A stretch of DNA of 23,583 bases from an uncultured Lachnospiraceae bacterium (lineage in GTDB: Bacteria; Bacillota; Clostridia; Lachnospirales; Lachnospiraceae): the NCBI GenBank assembly GCA_910586095.1, contig CAJUHQ010000020.1, forward strand, positions 11,561 through 35,143, in the 5' to 3' direction. A model generated the notes under the pieces. It was not told where the DNA came from. It ran no database searches and saw nothing but the letters and a program-made list of their open reading frames with translations. This document shows, one piece after another, positions 22,597-23,583 of the stretch (position 1 is the stretch's first letter; each line of letters opens with the position of its first letter). The translations under genes and the position numbers were made by a program.

Positions 22597-23283
22597 CTAC
22601 TCTGTCACAGTATTGTCCCATGCATTGACAAAAGTTCCAATCCCTTGTGTTGTATACGCATGTTTCATGCTATCTTTGTACACATCTAAACCTGCTGTCA
22701 CAATATCTGCTCCTGCTCTTGCACAATCTACGATCTGTTTGGGCGTACGCACAGCAGCACAAATAATTTCAGTCTTTCTATAGAAACCATAATTTTTATA
22801 AATTGTGACTATATCCTCAATGTATGATCTGCAATCCTCTCCGTTTGCCTCTTTCCAACCAATAAATGGTGACACAAACTTAGAACCATTTTTAGCGGGG
22901 AGAATCGCCTGTGCTGGTGAAAAAATAAGGGTCACATTTGTGCGTATACCCATTTTTTCCAATGCTCTTCCCGCTGTGATTCCTGCCTCTGTAGCTGGAA
23001 TCTTGATTACAAAGTTCGGACTGATCGCAGAAATTTTCTGTGCCTGTTCAACCATCTCTTTTGCATCGTCAATGTGAGGATTAATCTCTACAGAGACAGG
23101 AAATGTTTCATATCCCGATAACTTTTGCTCTTCAATCCATTGCGCAATATCTGTGATTGCTGTCATAAAGGGCTTTTTGCTAAGCATAATATGCCTAGGA
23201 TTCGTTGTGACTCCATCAATTCCAAATGTATCATATGCATACTTGATTTCATCCATTTTCGCACTGTCTAAAAAATATTTCAT
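22597..23283 (-). CDS. Transaldolase/fructose-6-phosphate aldolase family protein
   Basis: A 228-aa class I aldolase of the small TalC/FSA type. K94 in FVIKIPATEAG is the expected Schiff-base Lys, and GVTTNP, RTNVTLIFSPAQA and SPFIG are family landmarks. Two positions are unusual: the Ser after TTNP is R30, and the Arg of SPFxGR is W143. These positions help bind the phosphate or position the substrate, so specificity may differ from transaldolase. AAAGGAG lies 9 nt before the ATG. With the TIM-like gene downstream it forms a likely pair acting on short-chain sugar phosphates. Confidence 0.88.
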   Translation of the reverse strand: MKYFLDSAKMDEIKYAYDTFGIDGVTTNPRHIMLSKKPFMTAITDIAQWIEEQKLSGYETFPVSVEINPHIDDAKEMVEQAQKISAISPNFVIKIPATEAGITAGRALEKMGIRTNVTLIFSPAQAILPAKNGSKFVSPFIGWKEANGEDCRSYIEDIVTIYKNYGFYRKTEIICAAVRTPKQIVDCARAGADIVTAGLDVYKDSMKHAYTTQGIGTFVNAWDNTVTE

Positions 23284-23434
23284 TTTTATTCGCTCCTTTA
23301 TATATATTGGGTTGATAGTTTCTTAAATCTATTAATTAATTATATAATATCACAAAGCAAATTTTAGTGATAGATGCAAAATATACAAAATATACAATAA
23401 TTCTTTAGTAAAAACTATCCCTTATTATTGTATT
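23284..23434 (-). promoter_or_regulatory. AT-rich upstream region of the aldolase/TIM-like operon
   Basis: It contains a TATAAT-like box on the minus strand (23339-23344) without a convincing -35, and two tandem 9-bp direct repeats AAAATATAC (23378-23395) that could be a regulator site. No gene was seen. Confidence 0.35.
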
Positions 23435-23489
23435 CGCTGGACGCTCGTCAGCTTCGCTGACATTTTTCCGCTGAGCGTCCATGTGCCTT
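23435..23489. repeat. Family 2 element, complete nested stem, copy 1
   Basis: The outer stem TGGACGCTC (23438-23446) with GAGCGTCCA (23473-23481) encloses GTCAGC-TTC-GCTGAC (23447-23461). A second identical 55-bp copy starts 94 bp later. Confidence 0.8.
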
Positions 23490-23493
23490 TATA

Positions 23494-23525
23494 CAAGAAG
23501 GAGAACGACCTTTTTCTCCTTCTTG
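23494..23525. terminator. Hairpin between the two family 2 copies, possible terminator
   Basis: CAAGAAGGAGAA (23494-23505) pairs perfectly with TTCTCCTTCTTG (23514-23525). No T tract follows on either strand, so intrinsic termination is uncertain. It may serve a gene beyond the right end. Confidence 0.5.
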
Positions 23526-23528
23526 CTG

Positions 23529-23583
23529 CGCTGGACGCTCGTCAGCTTCGCTGACATTTTTCCGCTGAGCGTCCATGTGCCTT
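23529..23583. repeat. Family 2 element, copy 2, reaching the window edge
   Basis: It is identical to 23435-23489 over all 55 bp. It may continue past the end of the window as part of a longer array. Confidence 0.8.

Overview
The window looks like a chromosomal stretch of a low-GC Gram-positive Clostridia bacterium, probably a Lachnospiraceae-type gut organism. The reasons are AT-rich DNA, Shine-Dalgarno (SD) sites of the AGGAGG type, lipoprotein signal peptides, a Firmicutes-type large SRP RNA, a type I pullulanase and a YerB-like (DUF3048) lipoprotein. The placement is inferred from style and gene content; no taxonomic marker was compared.

Layout. 1-429: a two-unit hairpin repeat array, a possible tiny membrane peptide and the pullulanase terminator. 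430-4662 (minus): pullulanase with a C-terminal membrane tail, a broken gene remnant carrying a small palindromic insertion, an HD-domain protein and an AraC regulator whose whole leader is a 65-bp tandem repeat array. 5026-6186 (minus): DUF3048 lipoprotein. 6419-6681 (minus): SRP RNA with its own sigma-A promoter. 6831-7073: a hairpin-dense, possibly MITE-like tract. 7170-8015 (plus): AraC/GyrI-type regulator. 8610-9746 (plus): a membrane-anchored degenerate LytM protein with a bactofilin. 10130-11716 (minus): secreted DUF5722 glycosidase-like protein. 12012-16757 (minus): DUF4838 glycosidase-like protein, divergent nagB, nagA and a TauE/SafE permease in one compact operon, apparently for intracellular amino-sugar breakdown. 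17000-21449 (minus): LarA-like protein plus a NitT/TauT-type ABC importer. 21660-23283 (minus): aldolase of the transaldolase family with a triosephosphate isomerase paralog.

The most unusual signal lies between the genes. Three families of structured repeats recur. Family 1 is a 62-65-bp double-hairpin unit in tandem arrays at 1-138, 4666-4956 and 21469-21613, with divergent copies near 18182 and 6196. Family 2 is a roughly 55-93-bp nested-stem element near 6352, 9877-10059, 16824, 23435 and 23529; several copies directly abut a terminator-like hairpin. Family 3 is a short TTAYTAT-bounded palindrome at 2719 and 6831. Family 1 lies directly 5' of several minus-strand genes and even supplies the ribosome binding site of one. 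No transposase, CRISPR array, tRNA or phage gene was seen.

Several enzymes belong to known families but have changed key residues: LarA-like (second catalytic His replaced by Asn), NagB-like (substrate loop and catalytic Asp changed), transaldolase-like (usual Arg replaced by Trp) and LytM (metal ligands lost). The window may therefore encode less usual sugar and hydroxy-acid chemistry. All functional calls are from motif reading; no database search was possible.
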